NCBI RefSeq assembly: GCF_900115715.1
Contig: NZ_FOXM01000006.1
Span: 124,001-188,000, forward strand
Length of the DNA: 64,000 bases
Direction: 5' to 3'
DNA from: Geopseudomonas sagittaria
GTDB lineage: Bacteria > Pseudomonadota > Gammaproteobacteria > Pseudomonadales > Pseudomonadaceae
The stretch's first letter is position 1, and each line of letters begins with the position of its first letter. The position numbers were made by a program, and so were the translations under genes. Under the pieces are notes generated by a model. That model worked only from the letters and a program-made list of their open reading frames with translations, searched no databases and was not told where the DNA came from. Positions 1 through 7,650 of the stretch are shown here, in pieces.

Positions 1-193
1 CATGCAGGGGGCCGCACAGCCACTCGTCCACGGGCGTCAGGTTACCGTCCGCGTCACGCTTGTTGCCGTGGTGCCAGACGCCCGGCTTGAGCGGCTTGTC
101 GTCCAGAGTGGTCGCATGGTCGTAGGTGCGGAAGCACGGGCGCGTGAGCGGCGCCGCTTCGGGGGCGGGAATCAGCTCGATGACGTTGCTCAT
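1..193 (-). CDS. Helicase/DUF927-type element protein, N-terminal part only
   Basis: The reading frame starts with an ATG at 191-193 on the minus strand and is still open at the left edge, so only the first 64 codons are seen. The translation begins MSNVIELIPAPEAAPLTRP and continues with TYDHATTLDDKPLKPGVWHH. This resembles the N-terminal region of DUF927/primase-helicase proteins that follow a Toprim protein in P4-like Pseudomonas elements. The start codon overlaps the stop of the upstream primase gene as ATGA, so the two are probably translationally coupled. The catalytic part lies outside the window, so the product name is inferred from context. Confidence 0.6.
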   Translation of the reverse strand, partial: MSNVIELIPAPEAAPLTRPCFRTYDHATTLDDKPLKPGVWHHGNKRDADGNLTPVDEWLCGPLH

Positions 194-1080
194 TGCTTGA
201 CCCTCCGCCATTGGCGCAAATCGTTGAAGTCGGACAGCTCCAGAGGCTCATCGCCGCTCCAGTTCGGGAATACCAACTCACAGCCGAGTACGGCGGCGGC
301 CTTGGTGGCAGCAGTACGGCCAGGGTTGCCCTTGCCCTCGGCTTCAGTCTCGCGGTCGTCGTCGCCGGCCATGACCAGCGGGTTGTCCGGGTAGGCAAGG
401 CGCAGGCGGTCGCCCACGGCAAACAGATTTGTGGCGTACATCGCGCAGGCCACGGCAGCGCCGTTGTACTCGTGGATCGTCGCCCCGGTCGCCCAGCCCT
501 CGCAGACGAAGATGCGTTGTCCTTCCTCCAATCGCCCGAGGGGCGAATAGCAGCCTGTCACCTGTCCCCCCGGCAGGAAGCGCTTCTTCGTGCCGTCTAG
601 GTGGATGCGTTGCAGGTTCACCAACTGGCGCCCCAGGTACAGCGGCACCAGCAGCACGTCGCCGAGCTGGCGCAGGGCGTGCGGATGGCAGCCCTTGCGG
701 GCTAGGTAGGGGTGATCGGGGTCGGCAGGCTCGGCGACGGCCCACAGCCCCACAGCCTCAGCGGCGGCGACCTGCTGGCGCTGGCGCTGCTCGGCTTCGC
801 GTTGGCGACGGGCCTGCTCGATGCGCTTGGCGATCATGTCCGCCTCCAGATGGTCTGCAGGCTTGCGGCTGCTCCAGGGCTGCCAGACGCCATCCTTCCA
901 GCTCCCGAACCAGCCCGAAGCGATGCCGTCCAGGTACAGGGCATAAGCGCCATTGCGGGAGCCGGCGCGGTCGCCGGGGACGCGGAAGCGGTGGATCTGG
1001 CCGTCAGGAATCGGCAGGAAGTCCAGCGGGCCGAAGGTGGCGGCCATAGCCTCGCGGAACAGAATCACGGGATCACTCAC
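190..1080 (-). CDS. Toprim-domain primase-like protein of an integrative element
   Basis: Predicted 296-residue replication protein of a P4-type element. The central and C-terminal part holds a Toprim-like core: an acidic motif (VCEGWATGA, about residues 193-201) and a later GDDDRE motif that would bind metal. No CxxC zinc finger of the kind found at the N-terminus of full P4 alpha primases is visible, and there is no helicase domain; that probably lies in the next gene. I chose the GTG at 1080 because GAGGAGG sits 6 bases upstream. The start overlaps the end of the preceding 83-residue gene by 8 bases and the stop overlaps the next start (ATGA), so the genes form one tightly coupled operon. 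The role in element replication is inferred. Confidence 0.8.
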   Translation of the reverse strand: MSDPVILFREAMAATFGPLDFLPIPDGQIHRFRVPGDRAGSRNGAYALYLDGIASGWFGSWKDGVWQPWSSRKPADHLEADMIAKRIEQARRQREAEQRQRQQVAAAEAVGLWAVAEPADPDHPYLARKGCHPHALRQLGDVLLVPLYLGRQLVNLQRIHLDGTKKRFLPGGQVTGCYSPLGRLEEGQRIFVCEGWATGATIHEYNGAAVACAMYATNLFAVGDRLRLAYPDNPLVMAGDDDRETEAEGKGNPGRTAATKAAAVLGCELVFPNWSGDEPLELSDFNDLRQWRRVKQ

Positions 1081-1324
1081 AGTCTGCCTCCTCGATGACT
1101 GCTAGACGGGAAACAAGAGCTACGGCCAGGCGCTCTGCAGCGGCTTGCCATGCAGGCAGTGCTGCAACACGCTCGCCGGCGGTGGCGTTCGGATTGGTGG
1201 CTCGATGGAGCGCCTGCCTGATTTGGTGGATCAGCTCCAGGTGGCGGGGTGTGAGCAGACCGGTGACTTTCTCCGGGCAAGCCGGTGCCGTCGCCGCCTG
1301 CTGGCAGCGTTGAAAATCGGTCAT
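1073..1324 (-). CDS. Small unknown element protein, 83 aa
   Basis: A short acidic protein with no motif I recognise. It is helix-rich by eye (LELIHQIRQALHRA; QAAAERLAVALVSRLAVIEEA). It lies between the small Cys-rich gene at 1328-1477 and the primase gene, overlapping the latter by 8 bases, and uses an ATG at 1324 with only a weak AAGGGAA upstream. Its place in a chain of overlapping genes supports it being real. Small genes at this position are common in P4-like elements of Pseudomonas, usually with no assigned function. Confidence 0.6.
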   Translation of the reverse strand: MTDFQRCQQAATAPACPEKVTGLLTPRHLELIHQIRQALHRATNPNATAGERVAALPAWQAAAERLAVALVSRLAVIEEADCE

Positions 1325-1327
1325 TGA

Positions 1328-1477
1328 TTATTCCCTTGCGGTGTCTGGGACGTCGGTCTTGGCGAGGCCTGTCAGGGCGCGGATGCGGGCGATCCTGCAG
1401 GGATCTTCATCGGTGGCGGTGCCACACTGGCCGACCGAGCAGCAGCGCAGTTCTTTCGTGCGGGTGGAGGTCCTCAT
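1328..1477 (-). CDS. Tiny Cys-containing element protein, 49 aa
   Basis: A 49-codon frame, ATG at 1475-1477 to TAA at 1328-1330. The start overlaps the stop of the upstream AlpA-like gene as ATGA and the stop lies 3 bases before the next gene, exactly the packing of its neighbours. The peptide begins MRTSTRTKELRCCSVGQCGT and has four cysteines (a CC pair, then two singles), which could bind a metal, although no known zinc-finger spacing is evident. Function unknown. The coupling is the main reason to believe it is translated. Confidence 0.45.
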   Translation of the reverse strand: MRTSTRTKELRCCSVGQCGTATDEDPCRIARIRALTGLAKTDVPDTARE

Positions 1478-1686
1478 TGCCGGGCCACCTCGCCCAGTTG
1501 CTCGGCAATCCAGGCCTCGATTTCCAGCGAGTCCCAGCCGACCGCATGGGCGCCAGCGATACGACGGGATTTAGGGAAGCGGCCTTCCTTCATCAGGTCG
1601 TAAATCGTGGTGCGGCTCAGGCCAGTACGGGCCTTCACGGTCGGCAGGCGGTAGATACAGCGGGGGTGTTGAACAGTTGCGGCCAT
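1474..1686 (-). CDS. AlpA-family excisionase/transcriptional regulator
   Basis: A 70-residue DNA-binding protein with the classic AlpA layout: YRLPTVKARTGLSRTTIYDLMKEG (winged helix-turn-helix of the MerR/excisionase superfamily), followed by FPKSRRI and VGWDSLEIEAWI. AlpA proteins activate the integrase or act as excision directionality factors in P4-like elements. I start at the ATG at 1686, which has AGAGGTAA upstream, rather than at the longer frame to 1755. It is the first gene of the overlapping chain running toward the primase, and a strong inverted repeat lies about 80 bases upstream, so autoregulation is likely. Confidence 0.85.
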   Translation of the reverse strand: MAATVQHPRCIYRLPTVKARTGLSRTTIYDLMKEGRFPKSRRIAGAHAVGWDSLEIEAWIAEQLGEVARQ

Positions 1687-1763
1687 CGTCGTTACCTCTG
1701 GGTATGCCGCGATGCGCGGCGGACGATGGGTATTCAATACAACGAGGCTGGGCAATTACAGTG

Positions 1764-1802
1764 CGGTCTGCGCGCATACGGTTACGGTGTGCGCGCAGAC
1801 CG
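1764..1802. repeat. Perfect 13-bp inverted repeat with 13-base spacer
   Basis: The arms CGGTCTGCGCGCA (1764-1776) and TGCGCGCAGACCG (1790-1802) match perfectly. The spacer holds two overlapping TACGGT-like units. It lies between the end of the 212-residue gene and the start of the AlpA-like gene and lacks a T-run on either side. An operator or element replication/excision site fits better than a terminator. Confidence 0.6.
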
Positions 1803-1808
1803 TAAGGG

Positions 1809-2447
1809 CTAGCTCTTGGTTTTGTCGTGCTCGACAGTCCATTCACGGACCGTACGATACTTAAGCTTATCCCGTTGGCTGATGATTCGAGCGAAATCGG
1901 AGCGGCTTTCATACTCATTGGCTGTGGCATCCCACTCGGCCAAGACTGCGCGCCGCTTCACTCTGTTGGACTCGTGACGGGCATCGGCTGCCTTGCGGGC
2001 GGCTTGGCTGGCGAAGTTAGACATGATCTTGTGTGCGCTGGGATCAAGGGCGTGCAAAAGGGCAAGAAGTGTCATGTCTTGCTCTGGTGGCAGCGTCCTC
2101 ATGAGCTCGAAAAGGTGGCTAGTTCTTTCCTTGAACCACTCCTTTCCGAAATCTCGAATCTGGGTCTCCCAGGCGAACAGGACGCCCAGCAGATCAACCA
2201 TCGGCGAGCCGAAGCGCCTCTCATCTGTTGCTTGAATAAAGTACTGGGCTGCGAAAAAGAAAAAACCTTCGGGGTATTCCGAATCAAAAAAACGGTCGCA
2301 CTCTTGCTCAAGGTGCATGACGGCATCCCGGAACGGCAGCTCGACCCACTGGGTTTTTTGAAGTACCTCTAGAAGCGCGTCTTGTGCCTCCTCGGCAAGT
2401 TCAATGCTGATTTCTTGAGTGCTTGCCGTCTTGCTGCGCTTGCTCAT
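1809..2447 (-). CDS. Unknown integrative-element protein, 212 aa
   Basis: A hypothetical protein with no recognised domain. It is acidic in its first half (ELAEEAQDALLEVL; LEQECDRFFDSEYPEGFFFFAAQYFIQATDERRF cut here for length) and lysine/arginine-rich near the end (ESNRVKRRAVLAEWD). The start ATG at 2447 has a strong AAGGAGG. Base composition is visibly lower in GC than the chromosomal genes to the right, consistent with acquired DNA. It sits between the integrase and the AlpA-like gene, in the same direction, at a position often used for accessory cargo or phage-defence genes in P4-like elements. No defence motif is seen. Confidence 0.6.
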   Translation of the reverse strand: MSKRSKTASTQEISIELAEEAQDALLEVLQKTQWVELPFRDAVMHLEQECDRFFDSEYPEGFFFFAAQYFIQATDERRFGSPMVDLLGVLFAWETQIRDFGKEWFKERTSHLFELMRTLPPEQDMTLLALLHALDPSAHKIMSNFASQAARKAADARHESNRVKRRAVLAEWDATANEYESRSDFARIISQRDKLKYRTVREWTVEHDKTKS

Positions 2448-2532
2448 CGCTCGTCCTCCTTGGCTTTCCCGGTTCCTGAATGGTCAGTTGGCCGACAGGG
2501 GGTAGAGAGGCCCCGGACCAACTGGACAGCGC

Positions 2533-3765
2533 TCATGCTCGTTTGAAGTCGCCATGAATGACATTTTCCGCTGGCGGGGTGGTCGCGTACTGTGCCCAGT
2601 CGGCCATTAGCGAGCGGCGTTTTTCAAAAATGTCACCACGCCAGTACGCCGCCTCGGCTCCATCTGCGACCTTGTGAGCCAGGGCCATCTCGCAGACTTC
2701 ACGCGGGTAGGGTGTACGTTCGGCTGCCCAGTCGCGGAATGTAGAGCGGAAGCCGTGCATGGTCAGATCCTCACGGCCTATTCGTCGCAACCCCATCAGC
2801 ATGGCCATGTTGGACAAGTGCTTGCCTTGGCGGGTGCTCGGGAAAAGGTATGGGCTGCCCATAATACGAGGGAGGCTGCTCAGTACCTCGAGGGCGGCAT
2901 CAGATAGCGGGACGCGGTGTTCTTTGCCTGCTTTCATGCGTTGGGCGGGAATCGTCCAGGTGCTTGTTTCCAGATCGATTTCCTCCCAGGCGGCACCCAG
3001 CACCTCCGAGGTGCGGCATGCGGTCAGGATGGTCAGTCTCATGGCTTTGTAGGTCAAATCGTCATGATTAGACAGCTCGATCATGAAGGCCGGCAGGTCG
3101 CGCCAAGGCAGGGCGGCGTGATGGGCGCGTGCTTGCACCTTCGAGCGCTTTGGCAGCAGCTTGTCTAGGTGCCCACGCCAGCGCGCGGGGTTCTCTCCCT
3201 CGCGCAGGCCACGAGCCTTGGCGGCGTCGAGGATCAGCTCGATCCGGTTGCGCAGTCGGTTGGCTGTCTCGGTTTTCTCTGTCCAGATCGGTTGCAGAAT
3301 CTCTAAAACGTGAGCTGTGGAGACTTCACTGGTCGGCAGATGGCCGATGACCGGCTCTGCATAAGTGGCCAGGGTATTCTCCCACTGCTGAGCGTGCTTG
3401 GCATTCTTCCATCCGGCGCGGTGCGCAGCGATGTAATCAGTGGCGACAGTCTTGAAGGTTACAGCTCTGGTGGCTGCAGCCAGCTGGCTGGCTCGTAGCT
3501 GCTCCCGTTCGGCGTCACGGGCAGCCATAGGGTCGATTCCGGTGCTCAGCAGCTTGCGCTGCTCGGCGGCAGCCAAGCGGGCGACTTTCAAACTCACGTC
3601 AGGGAAGCCGCCTAGCCCCATTTCCCGACGCTTGCCGTTGAGCTGGAAGCGCAGCACCCATGATTTGCGTCCGGTCGCCTTCACGACGAGGCGCAGGCCG
3701 TCGCCATCCTCGTAGGTTCCCGGCTCTGCCAGGTTCTCTACTTGCTTCGGGTTCAGCTTGCCCAT
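2533..3765 (-). CDS. int: P4-type tyrosine integrase
   Basis: A site-specific recombinase of about 410 residues that inserts and excises the element. The N-terminal DUF4102 arm-binding domain is visible (YEDGDGLRLVVKATGRKSW; GLGGFPDVSL), then a core-binding domain, then the catalytic domain with Arg in LTACRTSEV, HGFRSTFRDW (the HxxR motif) and a Tyr in EAAYWRGD. The ATG at 3765 is preferred over the one four codons earlier because GGAG lies 6 bases before it. It is the last gene of the element, next to the chromosome junction, and two arm-type repeats lie just upstream. No tRNA was found at the junction, so the attachment site is undetermined. Confidence 0.93.
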   Translation of the reverse strand: MGKLNPKQVENLAEPGTYEDGDGLRLVVKATGRKSWVLRFQLNGKRREMGLGGFPDVSLKVARLAAAEQRKLLSTGIDPMAARDAEREQLRASQLAAATRAVTFKTVATDYIAAHRAGWKNAKHAQQWENTLATYAEPVIGHLPTSEVSTAHVLEILQPIWTEKTETANRLRNRIELILDAAKARGLREGENPARWRGHLDKLLPKRSKVQARAHHAALPWRDLPAFMIELSNHDDLTYKAMRLTILTACRTSEVLGAAWEEIDLETSTWTIPAQRMKAGKEHRVPLSDAALEVLSSLPRIMGSPYLFPSTRQGKHLSNMAMLMGLRRIGREDLTMHGFRSTFRDWAAERTPYPREVCEMALAHKVADGAEAAYWRGDIFEKRRSLMADWAQYATTPPAENVIHGDFKRA

Positions 3766-3788
3766 GCTCAGCTCCATTGTCTGGGATC

Positions 3789-3810
3789 TGTTCCCCCACT
3801 TGTTCCCCCA
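3789..3810. repeat. Two direct TGTTCCCCCA repeats, probable integrase arm sites
   Basis: Two identical decamers (3789-3798 and 3801-3810) lie 12 bases apart, start to start, immediately upstream of the integrase start. Tyrosine integrases with a DUF4102 arm-binding domain usually have such short direct repeats beside the attachment core. Assignment as arm-type sites is inferred. Confidence 0.5.
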
Positions 3811-3954
3811 TTTCTTCGTGGAAAGGGGCAGGGCGGGGCGAACGGTTACGGACAGATAATAGGCTGAAAGCCGCGTGGAATCTATGTCTTGTGGGATTCT
3901 GCGAAAAGGTGCGGACTAAGTATTGGCGGACTACGCTTCCGCCATCTACCTCAC

Positions 3955-3981
3955 ACAAAGCCCCGGATTCCGGGGCTTTGT
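3955..3981. terminator. Perfect stem-loop terminator
   Basis: ACAAAGCCCCGGA and its exact complement form a 13-bp stem with a minimal loop, with short T or A tracts on both sides. It separates the integrase region from the convergent pRiA4b-like gene. It resembles terminators that follow tRNA genes, but no tRNA is seen beside it. Confidence 0.7.
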
Positions 3982-4055
3982 CGTTTCTGGGGGTCGCTCA
4001 CGTCAGGCCAACCGGGCACGACTGGATAGCCGCGTTTCTTGAGGAGGCTACCGCC

Positions 4056-4634
4056 TCATCCCCAGAAGTTGTTGCAGATTCGCTGTACTGCGGCATTCGC
4101 CGCGCGGCGGTCGAACAGTTCGGCATCGAACGAGCCGCCGACCCATTGCAGTGCCTGACGCCCTTGCTCACTGAGCGGTTGTTTGTGGATGGCGTCGAGG
4201 AACTGCAGGTAGCCAGGTACGCCACCGACATCCTCGGGAGGGCAGGCCCGTGCGCCGTCGAGCACCTCGCACCAGGTGCCGGTGATGCTCGAAGGCTCCA
4301 CTGCCTCGACGGCGATGACGTGCTGCCAGGTGTCACCGAAATCGTAGACGTAGCGCAGACGGTCGCCCTCATTGAGCAGCCGGCGCAACTTGTACTTGCG
4401 ATCATCCAGCGCTTCGGAATCGGGGAGGTCGGCATCCAGCGGCAGATAACGCCGTATGCCGTCGCTGAACTCGTGCAGGTGACAGCTATGCCAGCCCATG
4501 GCGGCCTGAATGAAGTGATGCAGCTTGCGCAGCGTGCAGTAGCCACTGACCAGCAGACGGCGCCAGATGGGCGGATTGAAGTGCAGCGGCTCCAGCTGGA
4601 CGTGCAGGATCAAGCAAACGGGTTGATTGGCCAT
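4056..4634 (-). CDS. Plasmid pRiA4b ORF-3-like protein
   Basis: A 192-residue protein of the pRiA4b ORF-3 family (IS1096-passenger-like fold). Signature segments are WRRLLVSGYCTLRKLHHFIQAAMGW, quoted here only to show the start of the domain, and the YDFGDTWQHVI motif. The family is common on plasmids and mobile DNA and has no established biochemical role. The start at 4634 has AAGGAAC upstream. The gene stands alone next to the integrative element; whether it belongs to the element or to the chromosome cannot be told. The Cys-Pro-Pro-Glu-Asp-Val-Gly-Gly segment typical of the family is present. Confidence 0.88.
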   Translation of the reverse strand: MANQPVCLILHVQLEPLHFNPPIWRRLLVSGYCTLRKLHHFIQAAMGWHSCHLHEFSDGIRRYLPLDADLPDSEALDDRKYKLRRLLNEGDRLRYVYDFGDTWQHVIAVEAVEPSSITGTWCEVLDGARACPPEDVGGVPGYLQFLDAIHKQPLSEQGRQALQWVGGSFDAELFDRRAANAAVQRICNNFWG

Positions 4635-4842
4635 GGATGTTCCTTTGAATCACGCCTGATCCATCTGATCGAGAAATCCTGTCGCTCTCGGCAAGCCTCT
4701 TGGAGCAAGCGGGCGGTAACACAGTACAGCCCATGCCCCCGAGGCATGTCGGTGCGGTTAGCGGGAATTATGAATTTCCAATAATTGCGTCGACCCGGCC
4801 GGCAGCCCAAGCCTCGGCTAAACGCTGCCGGGAGCGCGAGGC

Positions 4843-6273
4843 TCAGCGCTCCTGATCCTCGGGGCTAATCCCGCACTGGCTGAGCGGAGCCTCGGTATTC
4901 GCGTGGTGTGCCTGTCCTGCTTGCGGCATCGGCGCTGGCCCGGGATAGACGGGCGCGAAGCCGCCCCCCGGCGTGCGGAAATTGGTGGTCTGCCCCTGAT
5001 AGAGGCGGGCGGCCACCCACTGCACGGCGCCGTCGTAAGCGTAGTTGCGCAAGTCGAACTTCAGGGTCTGCTCCTCGGCTGCGCGGGAGATGACCCGCTG
5101 TCCGGGCGGGACCAGCGCCTGGGCGACGTAGTCGCCGGAGAGAATTTCCTGCCAGACGCGCTGGGTCAGCTTGTCGCCGCGGTAGGCAGCGCGGCTGCCA
5201 AAGCCCGTGCAGGGCTTGAAGAACAAGCGGCGACGCTCGCGCCACAGGCGCTCGGCGTTGGCCGGGCTCACCCGTTCGGTATGGGGGATGCTGGCCAGCA
5301 GCAGTTCGCGGGTGGCCTCCGGGACCCCCAGCGCCTGTAGCTGCCGATCATCGCTGAGCAGGGTCAGGTTGTGCTTGTCGGCATAGAGCGCGTGGGCCTG
5401 CGGGTGCGGGGTGATCAGCGCCGCATGCTCCAGATAGGCCTGGCGCAGGGTGGCGTTGCCGGCATCCTCGAAGGCGAAGTCGGTCAGGCGGTTGTAGACC
5501 AGATCGATGGCCAGCTCGCCATGCCAGAGCTGCCCGTCTTTGAGGCTGAGCTCGCCGGGATCGGCGATCACCGCCTGCCAGCCGTGGCGCTGGAAGAGCT
5601 GCTGGAACAGCAGGAACTCGGGGTAGAGGTACTGCTGCTCCGGTGCCTCGTCGACGATGGCGATGCTGCGCAGCGGCCGGTCATGTCCGGCGCGCGACCA
5701 CTCCTGGCGAAACATCGCCACGATCCGGGCCTCCAGTTGCTCGGCACGGGCCGAGGGCGGTAGCAGTGTCTCAATCGATGGACAGCAGGCCCGCTGGGCG
5801 CGGGCCGCCACGGCGTTGAGCATTGCGCCACCGGCGTTGCTGTTGATCTCGATCAGGCCGAGTCCGCTTTCCTCGACGTGAAAGTCGTAGCCGAAGAACA
5901 CCCCCTTGGCGCCGCCGGGATCATGGCGGGCAATGGCCGGCGAGCGGGCCAGCACCTCCTCGCGCCAGGCTGGCAGGACGACGATGGTTTCGATGGCCTG
6001 CACGACCAGGGCCATGCGCTCCAAGTGCGCCGGAGCGACGAACACCGGGCGGGTGGCGAACAGGTGCGGGCAGCGCTGGCGGACCAGCTCGAACAGATCC
6101 GGTGCATCGAGGGCCGAGGCCAGGGCCTTGCGCAGCGCCTCGTGATCCAGGCTGATGCAGAAACAGCGGCTGTTGAGCGCCTCGATGGAAACGCCGGCCA
6201 GGGAGGCGGCGGCCTCTGCCGTCGAGAGGAAGCTGGCATCGCTGGCGAGCAGTGACGGGGTCGGCTTGGTCAT
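4843..6273 (-). CDS. ATP-grasp-like protein, last gene of the arsenic minus arm
   Basis: A 476-residue protein with ATP-grasp features in an unusual order. An acidic metal-binding segment (GLGLIEINSNAGGAML, about residues 135-150) comes before a basic nucleotide-binding segment (RLFFKPCTGFGSRAAYRG, about 350-367) and a likely strand ending YVAQALVPPGQR. That order suggests a circularly permuted ATP-grasp such as those related to glutathionylspermidine synthase, though I cannot assign a substrate. ATP-grasp enzymes join a carboxylate to an amine or thiol. The gene lies 100 bases after the mini-thioredoxin and in the same direction as arsO, the ACR3 pump and arsP, with no clear terminator before it. 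A role in thiol or peptide chemistry linked to arsenic is a hypothesis. Confidence 0.65.
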   Translation of the reverse strand: MTKPTPSLLASDASFLSTAEAAASLAGVSIEALNSRCFCISLDHEALRKALASALDAPDLFELVRQRCPHLFATRPVFVAPAHLERMALVVQAIETIVVLPAWREEVLARSPAIARHDPGGAKGVFFGYDFHVEESGLGLIEINSNAGGAMLNAVAARAQRACCPSIETLLPPSARAEQLEARIVAMFRQEWSRAGHDRPLRSIAIVDEAPEQQYLYPEFLLFQQLFQRHGWQAVIADPGELSLKDGQLWHGELAIDLVYNRLTDFAFEDAGNATLRQAYLEHAALITPHPQAHALYADKHNLTLLSDDRQLQALGVPEATRELLLASIPHTERVSPANAERLWRERRRLFFKPCTGFGSRAAYRGDKLTQRVWQEILSGDYVAQALVPPGQRVISRAAEEQTLKFDLRNYAYDGAVQWVAARLYQGQTTNFRTPGGGFAPVYPGPAPMPQAGQAHHANTEAPLSQCGISPEDQER

Positions 6274-6373
6274 TGATGCGTCTCTCCAGATGTCCGGCAG
6301 CGGGCCTGAAAGGCGGCGGCTGCGAATGCGGACGGCCTTGCGCGAGGGCGGGCAGACCGCCGGGGCGGGCCGG

Positions 6374-6610
6374 TCAGCGGGCCTTGAGCAGGACCTCGAC
6401 CTCGCCTGGGGTGAGCACCTTGCCCACCGACACCACCTTGTCGTCGATGGCCAGGGCCGGGGTCGACATCACGCCGTGGGCGGCGATGTCGACGATGTCG
6501 GTGACCTTGACGATCTCCGCGTCGAGGCCGAGGTTGCGCAGGGCCTGCTGGGCGCTTTCGGTGAGGGTGACGCACTTGTTGCAGCCGGTACCGAGGATCT
6601 TGACGATCAT
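6374..6610 (-). CDS. Small thioredoxin-like CxxC protein
   Basis: A 78-residue redox protein of the small glutaredoxin-like type. The active site is GTGCNKC (CxxC at residues 10-13), followed by a compact thioredoxin fold with the cis-proline region STPALAIDDK. No signal peptide, so it is cytoplasmic. It starts at 6610 with AGGAG and lies 26 bases after the ArsP-type permease gene. Permease-plus-mini-thioredoxin pairs are common beside arsenic genes, where the thiol protein may hand reduced metalloid or electrons to the permease. That partnership is inferred from proximity. Confidence 0.85.
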   Translation of the reverse strand: MIVKILGTGCNKCVTLTESAQQALRNLGLDAEIVKVTDIVDIAAHGVMSTPALAIDDKVVSVGKVLTPGEVEVLLKAR

Positions 6611-6635
6611 GGTGGTTCTCCTGGAGGGGAAGGGG

Positions 6636-7640
6636 TCAGAGGAACAGGTAGGTGAAGGTATTGAACAGATAGCCGATGACCATGATGCCGACCACCACGA
6701 TGGCGAAAAACAGCGCCAGCAGCGGCGCCTTGACCACCTTCTTGAGCATGATCAGCGAGGGCAGCGACAACGCGGTCACCGCCATCATGAAGGCCAGCAC
6801 GGTGCCCAGGCCGACGCCCTTGGCCACCAGAACCTCGGCGATCGGCAGGGTGCCGAAGATGTCGGCGTACATCGGCACGCCGACCAGCGCGGCCAGCGGC
6901 ACCGACCACCAGTGGTCGCGGCCGATCAGCGCAGTGATCAGGTCTGCCGGAATCCAGTTGTGGATCGCTGCGCCGATACCGACGCCGATCAGGATATACA
7001 GCCAGACCTTGCGGATGATTTCGGCGACCTGCTTACGGGCGTAGCCCAGGCGATCGCGCAGACTCAGCTGCTCCTGGGGTAGGTCGAGCACCTTGTGCTG
7101 GGTCACGAAGGCCTCGACGTACCGCTCCATCCGCGCCTGGCCAATCAGGGCGCCGCCGAGCACCGCCAGCACGATGCCGACCGCCACGTAGGCCAGGGCA
7201 ATCGACCAGTTGAAGATGCTCGCCAGCAGGACCATCGAGGCCAGGTCGACCAGCGGCGAGGAAATCAGGAACGAGAAGGTCACCGCCAGCGGCAGCCCGG
7301 AGCTGGTGAAGCCGATGAACAGCGGGATCGACGAACAGGAGCAGAACGGGGTGACCGTGCCGAGCAGCGCGCCCATCACGTTGGCGCGAAAGCCCTGCAT
7401 GCCGGCGAGAATCCTGCGGGTGCGCTCGGGCGGGAAGTAGCTCTGCACCCAGGAGATGGCGAAGATCAGCACCGACAGCAGGATGAAGATCTTGATCACG
7501 TCGTAGATGAAGAAGTGCAGGCTGCCGCCGATACGGCTGGCCATGTCCAGACCGAACACGTCCTCGACCAGCAGGCGCACCAGGTACGCCAGCCAGTCCA
7601 TGCGCAGCAACTGATCGTTCAGCCACCTGAAGATTTCCAT
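6636..7640 (-). CDS. arsP: ArsP/DUF318-type permease, probable organoarsenical efflux
   Basis: A 334-residue inner-membrane permease with about eight hydrophobic helices. The diagnostic motif is TPFCSCSSIPLF (about residues 97-108), whose paired cysteines bind trivalent methylated arsenicals in characterised ArsP proteins. A second polar loop (VGVPMYADIFGTLPIAEV) is also typical. The start at 7640 lies 10 bases after the pump gene stop, with its ribosome site inside that gap. It sits between the ACR3 pump and the mini-thioredoxin in one operon. Related permeases export other soft metals, so the methylarsenite specificity rests on context and motif. Confidence 0.8.
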   Translation of the reverse strand: MEIFRWLNDQLLRMDWLAYLVRLLVEDVFGLDMASRIGGSLHFFIYDVIKIFILLSVLIFAISWVQSYFPPERTRRILAGMQGFRANVMGALLGTVTPFCSCSSIPLFIGFTSSGLPLAVTFSFLISSPLVDLASMVLLASIFNWSIALAYVAVGIVLAVLGGALIGQARMERYVEAFVTQHKVLDLPQEQLSLRDRLGYARKQVAEIIRKVWLYILIGVGIGAAIHNWIPADLITALIGRDHWWSVPLAALVGVPMYADIFGTLPIAEVLVAKGVGLGTVLAFMMAVTALSLPSLIMLKKVVKAPLLALFFAIVVVGIMVIGYLFNTFTYLFL

Positions 7641-7650
7641 GCGGGTTACC

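Noticed and set aside
3780-3990. tRNA or tmRNA 3' end as integration target
   Set aside because: No T-loop (TTCRANY with a paired 5-bp stem) or CCA end is present. The GGCGGACTACGCTTCCGCC stretch is a short intergenic dyad, not a cloverleaf arm.
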